This document shows, piece after piece, positions 51,373-61,200 of a stretch of 64,000 nt of DNA. Each line of letters begins with the position of its first letter. Positions within the stretch are counted from its first letter, which is position 1. The notes beneath the pieces were generated by a model, which made no database searches, had not been told where the DNA came from, and was given only the letters and a program-made list of their open reading frames with translations. The stretch spans positions 434,001 through 498,000 of the forward strand of contig NZ_SRXV01000002.1 of the NCBI RefSeq assembly GCF_004793635.1, read 5' to 3'. Made by a program: the position numbers and the translations under genes. Source of the DNA: Marinicauda pacifica. Its GTDB lineage: Bacteria > Pseudomonadota > Alphaproteobacteria > Caulobacterales > Maricaulaceae.

Positions 51373-52077
51373 TCAAGACTCCTTGTAACGATAACCAACC
51401 CCATAGAGCGTCTCGATCGCGTCAAACGTATCGTCGACCTGACGGAATTTCTTGCGGATGCGCTTGATGTGGCTGTCGATCGTCCTGTCGTCGACATAGA
51501 CCTGATCGTCGTACGCGGCATCCATCAGATTGTCGCGGCTTTTCACATAGCCCGGCCGGCTGGCCAGCGACTGCAGGATCAGGAACTCGGTGACAGTCAG
51601 GCGCACCGGCCGGTCATTCCACATGCAGGCATGCCGGTTGGGGTCCAGGGTGAGCGAGCCCCGCGTGATGATCTTCTGGTCATTTTCAAAAGAGCCTGCT
51701 CCGGCGGCGCCCTCAGGCTGGCTGCGGCGCAGCACCGCCTTGATCCTCTTCGCCAGCAACTGGTGCGAAAACGGCTTGGTGATGTAATCGTCAGCGCCGA
51801 GATCGAGGCCCAGCGCCTGATCGAATTCCTCGTCCTTGGAGGTCAGGAAGATCACCGGCATGTTCGAACTCTGCCGGACCCGTCGCAGAAGCTCCAGCCC
51901 GTCCATGCGCGGCATCTTGATGTCGAACACGGCCAGATCCGGCGGCGTCTCGCTCAGAGCCGTCAATGCAGCGGCCCCGTCGGTGAAGGTCCGCACATTA
52001 TAGCCTTCGCCTTCCAGGAAGATGGAAACCGAGGTCAGGATGTTCTCGTCGTCATCGACCAAAGCGATCGTGGTCAT
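51373..52077 (-). CDS. chvI: Response regulator ChvI
   Basis: The 234-residue protein has an N-terminal receiver domain with Asp52 as the phosphorylation site ([13 protein letters not shown]), acidic pocket DDD at 8-10 and the conserved Lys in FLTSKDEE. The C-terminal OmpR-type winged helix carries [30 protein letters not shown]. It activates envelope and acid-response genes in relatives. It precedes chvG in the usual order. In many alphaproteobacteria pckA lies divergently; here an unknown 590-residue gene does. Confidence 0.95.
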   Translation of the reverse strand: MTTIALVDDDENILTSVSIFLEGEGYNVRTFTDGAAALTALSETPPDLAVFDIKMPRMDGLELLRRVRQSSNMPVIFLTSKDEEFDQALGLDLGADDYITKPFSHQLLAKRIKAVLRRSQPEGAAGAGSFENDQKIITRGSLTLDPNRHACMWNDRPVRLTVTEFLILQSLASRPGYVKSRDNLMDAAYDDQVYVDDRTIDSHIKRIRKKFRQVDDTFDAIETLYGVGYRYKES

Positions 52078-52219
52078 GCCTACTCCGGATCTTGTGCGTC
52101 TTGGGTGGATTCACGTGACCTTATCGGCGGCAGGTCGATAGGCAAAGCCTTGTTGACGCAAGCTTAAGTATGTTTCGGCCAAGTTAGCGCTCCAAAAATG
52201 GGGACGGAGCCTGGACCTG

Positions 52220-53992
52220 ATGGCCGGACAGGACACGCATTTCGAGGTTTTCCTCAAGAAAAGCAAGCTGGCGTCCTGGACGCTGGTTGAAGCGCGCCCG
52301 AAGCGCGAGGACGCCCTGGCGCTCGGTGAGCAGCTGAAGAAGATGAACCCGTCAGGGTCGATCCGCGTCACGCGCGAGGATTATGACGATACGACGCGGG
52401 CGTTTCGATCCATCGCCATTTTCGAATCCGGACCTGAAAAATACAGCGACCCCAAGGACAAGAAGGGTGAAGCCAAGATTCCGTGCGTGACGCCGGCCGA
52501 TCTGGCCGGCCCGGCTGCACGCGAAACGACCCGGCGCGTGCTCGGTCCCTGGCTGGAACGCCATCAGATCTGCCCGATGGAGTTACTCTACCGGCCGGAT
52601 ATGGTGGAGAAGCTGGATTCCTCTGACACCGATCTCCAGCATGCGATCCAGAAGATCGCGGTGGCGCGCGCGCAGAATTCCGACGCTTCCGTTCATGCCT
52701 ATGTGCGCCTTCTCACCGACCTTGTGCAACGGGCAATCGATCAGGCGCGCAGGGAAGCGCAACGCAAGGCCAAAACCCCCAAAGCGGCGAGTTTCTCCCA
52801 ATTGGCCGAGAAGATCGTCGGAGAGGGGAGCCCAGAAAAGCGCCTGCGCACCGCGATTGCCGACGAGATCTCCGATTGCACGAGCATGACCGCCAAAGCG
52901 ACCAAGCTTCTGGATATGCTCGACGACCTGCCCGAAGACCCCGAAGCGCGCGTCTTTGCCTCGCGCCAGGCCGATGCGTTCCTGGCCGAAGTGCTGTCTT
53001 TCGACCGGGCTTTGCGCGGCCTGCTGGGGGAGCCGCGTGACGGGGGCGAGGAGATCGTCCGCCTCACCACCATCTATGAAGGCAAGGCGGATGCAGAGGA
53101 CCTCGCCCGAGCGCCCGAGACGGCCCGGCGCCTTGCGCGGAAGTTCAAGGCCAAGGGCTTGCCGGCCACACAGGCCGAGGTCGCGGCCCGGATTCTGACG
53201 GCCTTGCGCAGTCCCAAGCGGCTGAAGCCCAACAGCGTCATGGACGAGATCAAGCTGGCCCGCTCCCTCGCCATGCGGCTGATTGCATCGTCGGGACCGG
53301 ACCTGCACCCGGACTCGCTGGTCGAGGCCTTTACCCACCGGTCCGCGCGCCTGCTATCGCCCGATGCGATTGACGAAGCCCTCAAGAATTCGGCGAGCCC
53401 GCATGAAGAAATCATGCGCCTGCTTGCCATGGAGGACAATCTCGTCGGGGAAATGAACAAGCAGAAGCTGGCAAGCTATGTCCGGACCAAACTCAGGGCG
53501 AACTCGGCCGAGTCCTGGTACTCGCGAGGGCCCGGGCAACCGCTGGAGCGCCTGTCGAAGCTGTCCCAGCTCCAGGCGCGAACACTCGCCGGAACATTTC
53601 CCCAGGCCGACAAGACCGAAACCGCCCAGGCCTTCGATGAGCTTGGGCTGAAGGTGCTTGAGTCGACCAAGATCGTGGAGCGCATTGCCTCTTCAGGCCA
53701 ACCGGCCCTGGCCCGCGTATCTGCCCTGCTGAAACTGGCTGCGCAGAACGTCCTGCCCCAGGGTCGCTGCCTGCAAGATGCCCACGCGCGCGCCATGCGG
53801 CTTCTGGCCTCGCCCGAAGGACGCCAGGAAGCGGCCGGGCCTGATGGCGCCGCCCGCCTCGGGGAAATCCAGCGTCTGCTCGTGCAGATCGCACCGCAAA
53901 TGGAGGAGGCTGAGGCGGCGGCGCAAGAGATCGGCAATGAGGATGCCTCGGCCGGCGCGTCACAAGTCCCTGTGACCGGCACTGGCGGTTAG
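52220..53992 (+). CDS. Large helical protein of unknown function, divergent from chvI
   Basis: The 590-residue soluble protein starts MAGQDTHFEVFLKKSKLASWTLVEARPKREDALALGEQL (a small beta-alpha unit). It then becomes almost entirely helical, with many Ala, Leu, Glu and Arg residues in patterns like ARGAR/LRR repeats. I recognise no family and no motif suggesting catalysis. It has no signal or membrane segment. The start is well placed after a 142-bp divergent control region containing TTGACG. Its stop codon overlaps the convergent DUF971 gene by 4 bp. Whether ChvI controls it is untested. Confidence 0.78.
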   Translation: MAGQDTHFEVFLKKSKLASWTLVEARPKREDALALGEQLKKMNPSGSIRVTREDYDDTTRAFRSIAIFESGPEKYSDPKDKKGEAKIPCVTPADLAGPAARETTRRVLGPWLERHQICPMELLYRPDMVEKLDSSDTDLQHAIQKIAVARAQNSDASVHAYVRLLTDLVQRAIDQARREAQRKAKTPKAASFSQLAEKIVGEGSPEKRLRTAIADEISDCTSMTAKATKLLDMLDDLPEDPEARVFASRQADAFLAEVLSFDRALRGLLGEPRDGGEEIVRLTTIYEGKADAEDLARAPETARRLARKFKAKGLPATQAEVAARILTALRSPKRLKPNSVMDEIKLARSLAMRLIASSGPDLHPDSLVEAFTHRSARLLSPDAIDEALKNSASPHEEIMRLLAMEDNLVGEMNKQKLASYVRTKLRANSAESWYSRGPGQPLERLSKLSQLQARTLAGTFPQADKTETAQAFDELGLKVLESTKIVERIASSGQPALARVSALLKLAAQNVLPQGRCLQDAHARAMRLLASPEGRQEAAGPDGAARLGEIQRLLVQIAPQMEEAEAAAQEIGNEDASAGASQVPVTGTGG

Positions 53993-54348
53993 CGCGAGCG
54001 GCCTGTCGCGTTCGCGGCGGCGTCATGATGCTCGGTCAGGCGCGCCTCGGGGTCTTCGCCGAGTTCGTAGAGATAGTCCCAGGAAAAGATGCCGGAATCG
54101 TGCCCGTCCGAAAACGTCAGGCGGACCGCGTAACGCCCGACCGGGTCCGCGGCCGTCACTTCGACAGCGTCTTTTCCGGTCAGCCATTTTTTCTGGCCCG
54201 GACCGTGCCCCTGAACCTCGGCCGAGGGGCTTTCCACGCGCAGTAGCTCGAACGGAATTCGCCGCTCCTCACCGCCCTCGAACGTGACGCGCAGTTCGCG
54301 CTCGGCAGACTTGAAAATCAGCTGGATCGGCCAGGCGCGTTCAGCCAT
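53989..54348 (-). CDS. DUF971 protein
   Basis: The 119-residue protein contains LRVESPSAEVQGHGPGQKKWLTGKDAVEVTAADPVGRYAVRLTFSDGHDSGIFSWDYLYELG. It matches DUF971, the same fold as the N-terminal domain of gamma-butyrobetaine hydroxylase. Alone, its role is unclear; roles in iron-sulfur cluster assembly have been suggested for some members. It is followed by the Trm112-like gene after 2 bp and probably shares its transcript. Confidence 0.9.
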   Translation of the reverse strand: MAERAWPIQLIFKSAERELRVTFEGGEERRIPFELLRVESPSAEVQGHGPGQKKWLTGKDAVEVTAADPVGRYAVRLTFSDGHDSGIFSWDYLYELGEDPEARLTEHHDAAANATGRSR

Positions 54349-54350
54349 GC

Positions 54351-54572
54351 CTAATCGCTCAGCTCGCGCGCTTCCTCGGGCAGCATGATCGGGACACCCT
54401 CGCGGATCGGATAGGCCAGGCCGGCCGACCGGGAAATCAGCTCGCCAGCCTCGCGATCATACTCCAGCGTGCCACGCGTTACCGGGCAAACGAGGATTTC
54501 CAGCAGCTTGGGATCGACCTCGCTGGCGCGCGGACGATCTTTCGTTTGGGAAGGGTCTTGAGATGTTGTCAT
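54351..54572 (-). CDS. Trm112-like (UPF0434) small protein
   Basis: The 73-residue protein ends with [48 protein letters not shown], the Trm112/UPF0434 signature. Only one of the four cysteines seen in zinc-binding members is present (LVCPV), as in many bacterial copies. In eukaryotes Trm112 activates methyltransferases; the bacterial role is not established. The start at 54572 is preferred to an upstream ATG at 54608 on the basis of family length. Confidence 0.87.
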   Translation of the reverse strand: MTTSQDPSQTKDRPRASEVDPKLLEILVCPVTRGTLEYDREAGELISRSAGLAYPIREGVPIMLPEEARELSD

Positions 54573-54613
54573 GATCCCATTCTTACGGACTGGCGGTGAG
54601 AAGGCCAAGCCCC

Positions 54614-55249
54614 TTACCGCGGCGGGTCGCCGGACGCGTCCAGTGTCAGGCTCATCATCGACGCCAGGGTGGCAATGCGCGCAGGCGGATCGACCGCTTC
54701 GAGCAAGGCCTGCTTGGCGTCGGCATCGAAGGGCGCCGCCATCGCGACCTTGTCGGCAATGGTGGATACCGGCGCCTGGGCGAGCGACTCCCAGTCTGCG
54801 TCGAGACCCATGTGATCGAAGAAGCGCGCCAGGAGGCTTAAAAAGCTCTCCCGGTCGACCTCGGGCGAGAGCGCCTGAGGCGTCAGATCCCCGCCGAAGC
54901 GCGCATAGTCGGCGTGCGCAACCCGATAGGGCGTCAGCGGCTCGGCTTCCGCCGAGATGTCGAACCGGATCACGCCTTGCAGGACAATCAGGTAGCGCCC
55001 GTCTTCGGTCTCATTGCGACTCGCGATCACGCCGGCGCAGCCGATCGAGCAGAGTTCCGGCTTCTCGCGCGGACCTGAATTTGAGGGCTGGACGATACCC
55101 AGATACCGATCGCCGGCCATCGCATCGTCGACCATGTTCAGATAGCGCGGCTCGAAGACGTTGAGAGGCAGGTGCTCTCCGGGCAGCAGAATGCATCCGC
55201 GGATCGGGAAAAGCGGTATCTGCGCTGGCGGCTGGATGCCGTGCGTCAT
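54614..55249 (-). CDS. LON substrate-binding-domain protein
   Basis: The 211-residue protein opens with [34 protein letters not shown], the N-terminal LON domain of Lon protease, but lacks the AAA+ and protease parts. Such stand-alone LON proteins are common next to thioredoxin/YbbN-type genes in alphaproteobacteria; the role is thought to be protein quality control. It lies 94 bp from the CnoX gene on the same strand and likely in one operon. Confidence 0.92.
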   Translation of the reverse strand: MTHGIQPPAQIPLFPIRGCILLPGEHLPLNVFEPRYLNMVDDAMAGDRYLGIVQPSNSGPREKPELCSIGCAGVIASRNETEDGRYLIVLQGVIRFDISAEAEPLTPYRVAHADYARFGGDLTPQALSPEVDRESFLSLLARFFDHMGLDADWESLAQAPVSTIADKVAMAAPFDADAKQALLEAVDPPARIATLASMMSLTLDASGDPPR

Positions 55250-55343
55250 GGAAGGTCCTGTGGCCGCTTCTGGTGTTGACGTCGAAACATGAAGCTAGGT
55301 CGCGAACAGGCCGTGTCGACCTGGAATGCCCGGCAATTGCGCG

Positions 55344-56297
55344 TCAGGAGAACAGGATCGAGGACAAGCGCCGGCGGCCGGACTTGGCAACGTCGGAGGT
55401 CGGCCCAGCGGCGTCGAAGATCTTGAGCAGAAGCTGGCGCGCCGCGCCGTCTGCATACTCCCTGTCCCGCTCGATGCTGTCGAGCAGATGGCGGGCCGCA
55501 CGATCGAGATCGCCGGAGCCGATCAGGGCCCGTCCAAGCTCGAAGTGCGCCTCGGCGCTATCCGGCTCGTTCGTGACCCGCTCCTGAAGCGCCGACAGAT
55601 CTCCCGCATCGCCGCTCTCGCCGGCCAGTTCCATGGCCGCGCGAACACTGGCGATGGCCGGGTCGCTCTTCTTCGGTTCCGGCACCTGATCCAGGATGGC
55701 CTGTGCCTGATCGCTGTCGCCCGAGGCCAGGTGCACACGGGCCAGCCCGGCCACTGCCGTCATGTTGTCGCCATCCATCTGGAGAGCGGCGGCGAAATCC
55801 TGCGCTGCACCGCCGAGATCTCCCTGGCCGAGGGCCGCCTCGGCGCGCTCGAGAAGCTGCTCGACTTCCTCTCCGTTCACGTCACCGGACAGGCGCGCAA
55901 TGAAATCCCGGATCTGGCTCTCGGGCAGCGCGCCCATGAAGCCATCGACCGGCTGACCGTTCTGAAACGCGATCACCGCAGGGATGGACTGGATGCGCAG
56001 CTGGCCGGCGATGCCGGGATTTTCGTCGATATTGATCTTGACCAAGCGCACCGCGCCGTTGGCCTTGGTGACCGCCGCCTCGAGCATCGGCCCAAGCTGG
56101 CGGCACGGGCCGCACCAGGGCGCCCAGAAATCGACCAGAACGGGTACCTCTTTCGACGGTTCCACGACATCCTGGACGAAATTCTGATCCGTCGTCTCCG
56201 AAATCAGGGACGCGGCGGAAGCGGCCGCAGGCGCCGCGTCCTCGCCGGTCGAGGACGGGACAGGTTGCGGCTCACCATTGGGACCGAGAATCGACAT
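55344..56297 (-). CDS. cnoX: Thioredoxin-TPR chaperedoxin CnoX (YbbN)
   Basis: CnoX is a chaperone-thioredoxin that protects proteins from overoxidation and hands them to GroEL. The 317-residue protein has a thioredoxin domain (about residues 35-140) with an intact WCGPC motif (Cys62, Cys65), followed by tetratricopeptide-like repeats (about 155-317). E. coli CnoX has lost the first cysteine; this one keeps both, as the Caulobacter protein does. The ATG at 56297 has AAGGG upstream; an earlier in-frame ATG would overlap the YbaK gene. Confidence 0.92.
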   Translation of the reverse strand: MSILGPNGEPQPVPSSTGEDAAPAAASAASLISETTDQNFVQDVVEPSKEVPVLVDFWAPWCGPCRQLGPMLEAAVTKANGAVRLVKINIDENPGIAGQLRIQSIPAVIAFQNGQPVDGFMGALPESQIRDFIARLSGDVNGEEVEQLLERAEAALGQGDLGGAAQDFAAALQMDGDNMTAVAGLARVHLASGDSDQAQAILDQVPEPKKSDPAIASVRAAMELAGESGDAGDLSALQERVTNEPDSAEAHFELGRALIGSGDLDRAARHLLDSIERDREYADGAARQLLLKIFDAAGPTSDVAKSGRRRLSSILFS

Positions 56298-56392
56298 GGC
56301 ATGACCCTTTGATCGTGTCTGACGGAACGAAACTTCGCTCCCTAGTTGGCGCGAGCGTCGCGGCGGCGCAAGCCCCGTCCCGGCGATTGGCG

Positions 56393-56935
56393 TCACTCGG
56401 CCTCATCCGGACCGAGCGGCAGAATTTCGGGCTCGCGCCCCAGCGCGCGGACAAAGTGCAGCAGGTCGGCGCTGGCGATCGCGGTGGTGGCGTCATTGCG
56501 CAGCGGATGAAAATTGACCAGCGCCTGCTCCATGAGACGGGCATCGAGCACGAACCGAACCTGCTTTTGCGGGTCGTTGATGATGGCGAAAGCCGTCACC
56601 GACCCCGGCGTCACACCGAGGGCCGCTTCCAGCCGCTCGGCGGAACCGAACGAAAACCGCCCCAGTCCCAGGCGCCGGTGCAGCGTCTTCAGATCGACGA
56701 CCGTGTCCTGGGCGGCAGAAACCAGGACCAGATTGTCCTTCTTGTCCTTCAGGAAGAGGTTCTTCGTGTGGGCGCCGGGCAGGGCCGCCTTGATGTGCTC
56801 GCCCTCGTCCACGGTGAAAACCGGCGCGTGATCGTGGGTACGCGTGGCAAGGCCGAGCGCATCGAGATAGGAGAGCAGCGCATCGCGGCTGACCGGCGGC
56901 GCCGGCGGCACGGGGCGGGAAGCAGGGTCGGTCAT
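56393..56935 (-). CDS. YbaK/ProX-type prolyl-tRNA editing protein
   Basis: The 180-residue protein has the family core [19 protein letters not shown] (Lys and Asn of the catalytic loop), [23 protein letters not shown] and [21 protein letters not shown]. These are typical of ProXp/PrdX proteins that hydrolyse mischarged Ala-tRNA(Pro) or related species. It precedes the CnoX gene by 95 bp on the same strand. The substrate specificity cannot be decided from sequence alone. Confidence 0.92.
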   Translation of the reverse strand: MTDPASRPVPPAPPVSRDALLSYLDALGLATRTHDHAPVFTVDEGEHIKAALPGAHTKNLFLKDKKDNLVLVSAAQDTVVDLKTLHRRLGLGRFSFGSAERLEAALGVTPGSVTAFAIINDPQKQVRFVLDARLMEQALVNFHPLRNDATTAIASADLLHFVRALGREPEILPLGPDEAE

Positions 56936-57077
56936 GGGCGTTTCCTGCCTGTTCGGGGCGCCGCCTGCAAGTCATCTGAAAAAACCGCTGAAAGCGGGCT
57001 GTGCGAAGGCTTGCCAAACCCGTCATGATGGGCGATATACCCGGCCTCCCGGCGCAAGCCGGCACCCCAATGATTGA

Positions 57078-57152
57078 GCGGGCGTAGCTCAGGGGTAGAG
57101 CGTCACCTTGCCAAGGTGAATGTCGTGAGTTCGAATCTCATCGCCCGCTCCA
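57078..57152 (+). tRNA. tRNA-Gly (GCC anticodon)
   Basis: The 75-nt sequence folds into a cloverleaf: acceptor stem GCGGGCG pairs with CGCCCGC, the D-arm is AGCTCAGGGGTAGAGC, the anticodon loop TTGCCAA lies in a 5-bp stem (TCACC/GGTGA), and the T-arm is GTGAGTTCGAATCTCAT. The discriminator is T and the CCA end is encoded. tRNA-Gly genes are frequent integration sites, and the defence cluster begins beside it. Confidence 0.97.
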
Positions 57153-57444
57153 TTCTTCCTTGTTAATTTATTGAATTTACTTGTGGTTTGCCGAGCCAAG
57201 CGCGCGGCGTACCCACAACTGTACCCATGTTTTGAAGCGCTTGAAGCGGCGTCGTTTGCGACGATTGTCGGCGCGAATGCGTGGGGAGTTGTTACGCGTT
57301 GCGCTACCAAGTGATGCGCCACCGACGTGGGTGATCGATCCGGGATGTCTGCATTCGGTCTATCGACCACCCCCGGGGGCGCACCCCTACCCCGCCGATA
57401 GGGGTCCCACGATTTCTGCCACCTCCCCTTATGCTCGGGGATGC
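57153..57444. other. AT-rich island boundary, no gene
   Basis: This 290-bp stretch is markedly lower in G+C than the flanks. It holds a GTACCCACAACTGTACCC motif (57210-57227, GTACCCA repeated with a 12-bp period), which is of the kind seen near tRNA-integrated integrase sites, and a small hairpin (ACCCCTA/TAGGGGT near 57384-57406). No integrase gene is present in the window. I cannot see a repeat of the tRNA 3' end within the window. Confidence 0.45.
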
Positions 57445-57467
57445 GAGGCGTTTTTTTGAAACGCCTC
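57445..57467 (-). terminator. Hairpin at the end of the HNH gene
   Basis: GAGGCGTTT and AAACGCCTC form a perfect 9-bp stem with a 5-nt loop overlapping the HNH stop codon. The T-tract lies in the loop and not after the stem, so termination strength is uncertain. Confidence 0.5.
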
Positions 57468-58227
57468 AGCTTGCTGCTGAATTTCGAAGCGTGCGTTCAC
57501 GGTGCTCTCGCAGATAAACCTCATGCTTGTCGGTGACCCAGCGAAGGCGCATGGCGTCGTGGAGCCCGAGGGCGTCCTTGTCGTGGCGTGTGAGAGAGGG
57601 CGCGAAGATGATGCGGCCGGCCTCGTCGAACGAGATCAGGAAGGCATCAAAGGCGGCGTCCAGGTTGGCGGCGAGGAGAAAGCCGTTTGCCGTGTCGAGC
57701 CGCTGCGCCCTGGTTTCGCATTCCCGCCAGGGGCGCGTGTGGCTGGCCTTGAGCAGCTTTTCATTACTAGCCCCCGTCACCGCGCATTGGCCCTCCCAGT
57801 AGATCAGCAGATTGCGCCGGAAGATGTTCTGGCCGACCCGGACGCGCTGGGCCCTCACCGTTTCGGTCTCGCCGAGAAGCCCCAGTTCGCGGATTTTCGC
57901 TTCGTACTCGGCGATAGGCTCATCCGGGAGGGTCTTGGCCAGCCGGAAGATGTTCCGCACCAGGCGCTCGAGCGCAGGCAGGCTGTCGGCTTCGAAGGCC
58001 GCGAACCCGTCCGGCGCGGCAGCCGAAGCGCGCGGCGCATCGAGTTCGCTTTCCAGGCCGGCGTGGTCGCTCGCAGCGATGTAGTTTCCGTCTTCGCTGC
58101 GGGTCAGCCAGAGTCGGGCGCGCAGCATGCCTTCGAACAGCAGCCCGCCGTCCCGCTCGCCGACCGGGTAGGAGAAGCCGTTATCGGTCGCCGCCTTCGT
58201 CAGTCGGATGCGGTCGAGCGGCGTCAT
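57466..58227 (-). CDS. HNH endonuclease
   Basis: From the ATG at 58227 the protein has 253 residues. The C-terminal part has LLIYWEGQCAVTGASNEKLLKASHTRPW, then RLDTANGFLLAANLDAAFDAFLISFDEAGRI. These are the His (ASHTRPW), Asn (DTANGFLL) and metal-site features of HNH nucleases of the restriction-associated type. The N-terminal 130 residues are of unknown type, likely a DNA- or partner-binding part. It lies 7 bp after the methyltransferase stop, so the two are cotranscribed. It is the likely nuclease effector of the cluster. A longer TTG start would overlap the methyltransferase. Confidence 0.93.
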   Translation of the reverse strand: MTPLDRIRLTKAATDNGFSYPVGERDGGLLFEGMLRARLWLTRSEDGNYIAASDHAGLESELDAPRASAAAPDGFAAFEADSLPALERLVRNIFRLAKTLPDEPIAEYEAKIRELGLLGETETVRAQRVRVGQNIFRRNLLIYWEGQCAVTGASNEKLLKASHTRPWRECETRAQRLDTANGFLLAANLDAAFDAFLISFDEAGRIIFAPSLTRHDKDALGLHDAMRLRWVTDKHEVYLREHRERTLRNSAAS

Positions 58228-58234
58228 GGCATTT

Positions 58235-61200
58235 TTAGGCCCCGACACCGACAAGATCGCCGGTGGTTAGCCGGTCGAAGGCTTCGAGTACCAGGCGCTG
58301 GGTGCGGTACTCGCCGAAGCGGCGCATCTCGTTGTACTTCAGCACGCGGAAGGTCTCGGACGGGTAGTCCTCGCCCTTCACATCGGCCGGGTCGAGAATG
58401 TAGCGCAGCTCGTCGCGTGTCAGGCCGTACTTGCGCGCGAAGAAGGCGTCGAGTTCGGCCCGAAGCTTCGCGCGCCGGTCCTCATCCCAGGCAAAGGGCG
58501 GGCCGGCATAGCCGAGGTCTTCCGCCCAAGGTTTCATGGCGTGAGAGGTGTAGGTGAGTTCAAGGACGCGGACGACGAGATATTCTCGCTCTTCGCGCCC
58601 GATTTTATTTCGCCGCAAGAAAGGAAATTGCTTGAGATAAGAATATGTCAGGTGAGTTCCGCCCACCTTCAGTCGCGCGATATAATCTAGCGACAAACAG
58701 GACCATTCGGCTAGGAAACAGGCTATTTGAAGGGGCGACGCGTTTGCCCGGAAAAGGGGCATAGTGTGTCCAACACCGAGGAGTGGAAGCACGCTCGCAA
58801 TCACTGTCCGCTCATCGGTCGAGCGGCATATGTCCCTCCAACCCATCAACCAGCGCGGTTCCTTGCGCTCGATGAGTGCCGCGGCGAGGTCCAGAACGCT
58901 GTCCCGCCCTTCGGCCATGAAGGCGAGATCGTCTTCATCGAGCGGTGCGCTCACCTGACCGGCGCCTCCGTTCGCCGCCGCTTTGCCGAGCCAGGTGGAG
59001 AACGCGGCGCCGAGTGTCTTTTTCTCCAAAGCGCGCGCGCCGAGCGCCTTCCGAATGGCGTCTTCGGCGAGCTTCGGTTCACGCACGGGATCGGCGCCCA
59101 TGCCGATGAGCGCACCGACCACCCATTCGGCGAGCAGGGCGTGGCACTTCGTTTCGTCGCCATTGCGCCAGGCCGTCTTTAGGCGCGAGGGGGCGCGTGA
59201 CGAACGAAGCGTCACCTCGCCCTCGGGCACCCAGTAGCGCGGCTCGGGCTCGAAATTCGGGTCCTGTTTCTCGGCGAGCGTGACATCGCGGGCGCCTTCT
59301 TCGTCGCCGCCCGCGTCATAGCTCGCCCAGCGATGATCGAAATGATGGATCATCTTGGCTTCGTAGAGCGGGACGTATCGCTTGCCAGCCTTCACCCATT
59401 CGGCGCTATCGCGCTCCCAGCCTTCAGCGAGCAACTCTCCTTTGGTTCGGAACAGGTCAGAGGCCGAGGTCATATTGAAGAGGCCTTGCTGGAAGCTGAT
59501 GCCCCAAGGGTTCACATCGCCGCCGTTTTCGGCAGGCCGCTCCTCGATGAGCACCGGCGCTTGCTCATAAATTTTCGCCGTCAGCTGAGCATCCGCCCGC
59601 GAGCGGAAAACCGGCGCCGTTTTTGTGTTTGGATTGATCGCCTTGATCTGTTCTGGCGACAGGGTGAAGCGCCTTTCCTTATGCTCCAGCTGTTTCGGGT
59701 CGGAGAGGAAAAAAGCGAATTCGGCGAGATCGGCCAGGCCGATCGATAAAATAGAGAACTTGTAGCTTCGGTGGACCCCAGGGAAGAGCGCGTCCCGGTT
59801 CTCAAAATCGATAAGCGTCGCGATCCGGTGCTGGTCGACCAGATTGCCGAAAAACGCCGCCGTAGAGCTGTCCGTTGCGATGCCTGTCGGCACAATAACG
59901 CCGGCCCGTCCGGCTGGTACGCGCTTCACATTGCCCGTTTCGGCAATGACCGCGGCAAGGCTCTTGGCTGGTTCGGGCGTTGGCGCCTGGCGCGCCAAGC
60001 GTAAGAAATGCTCCGCGAACAGCGCGTAAGTGTTGATCTTTCCGGATGCCGTGAGTTTGAAACGGCCGCTGGCGCGAACGAACTCGTTCGATCCATCGAA
60101 ATTGCGCTTATCGAGAACGTAGGCTGCCCATAGTTCTGGATGTTCCTCCTCTAAACGGGCAATCGCCTTCTTTCGCTTGTCACCCTTCAGCGCTGCGATC
60201 TCCGGGGCTCGCGCCGAAAAGTACTCGACTTCACCTAGCTGCGAGACCTCCCACGGCGGATTGCCCACCACGGCATCGAAGCCGCCGCGTGCGAAGATCT
60301 GCGGAAATTCGAGCGGCCAGTGAAAGGCGCTCTGATCGCCAGCGGTGTCGATCGCATGGGCGGCAAGCGGGCCGTAAATCTGCTCGCCATTGGCCGCGCG
60401 CCAGACCGCCTCGGTCGTTGGCATGGTCGCGGTCCTCAGGGCCTGCATCTGCGGCGGCGCCTCCGTCTTCGGCGTGAAGAAGGCCGCGACGTAAAGATCG
60501 GAGGCGGTCTTGAGCGACAGCCATTTCTGGCCGGAATGCAGCTTCTCGAACGCCTTGCGCTTGGCCTCGATCTCGTCGAGCGTGTCCTCGGACATGGCGA
60601 GAATGCGCTGGGCTTCGGAAACGAGGCCTTCGGGCGGGCCGATCTCCTTCAGGAAACCGGTCGCCGCCTTGCCCTCGCGCTGCTGCTTGTTGATCTTCTT
60701 CCAGGCGCTCGCCGCAGCCTTGTCGTCGCCGGTGAGAGGCTTGAAGGCCTCGTCGGGCACGCCCGCCTTCAGCATGGAATAGTCGAACACGCCGATCAGG
60801 CTGTCGCCGCAGCGGATATGGCTGTCGAGGAAGGTGAGCGGCTTGCCCGGCTCGATCGCCTCGATCCAGAGGGCGACCTTGCACAGCTCGACCGCCATCG
60901 GATTGCGATCGACGCCGAAAATGCAATGTGAGACGACATCGCGCAAGGCGGCCTGCTGAGCCTCCAGTGAAGGCGCGCCGCCGGTGCGGTGGGTCGCGAT
61001 GCGCGAGGCGGCTCGGCGCGCCGCGGCAAGTAGGAAATGCCCTGAGCCGCAGGCCGGGTCGATGATGGAGAGCTTCAGGATTTCCGAAACCGGGTCGGAC
61101 GGGTTGCGGGCCTCGGCCGCGTCGAGGACCGGGTCGAGCGTGGTGTCGAGCAAAAGCTGAACGAGAGAGTCAGGCGTGTAGTACGACCCCGTCGTCTTGC

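Noticed and set aside
57089..57370. A minus-strand frame across the tRNA ending GAGDEIRTHDIHLGKVTLYP
   Set aside because: That peptide is the antisense translation of the tRNA itself, a common annotation error.
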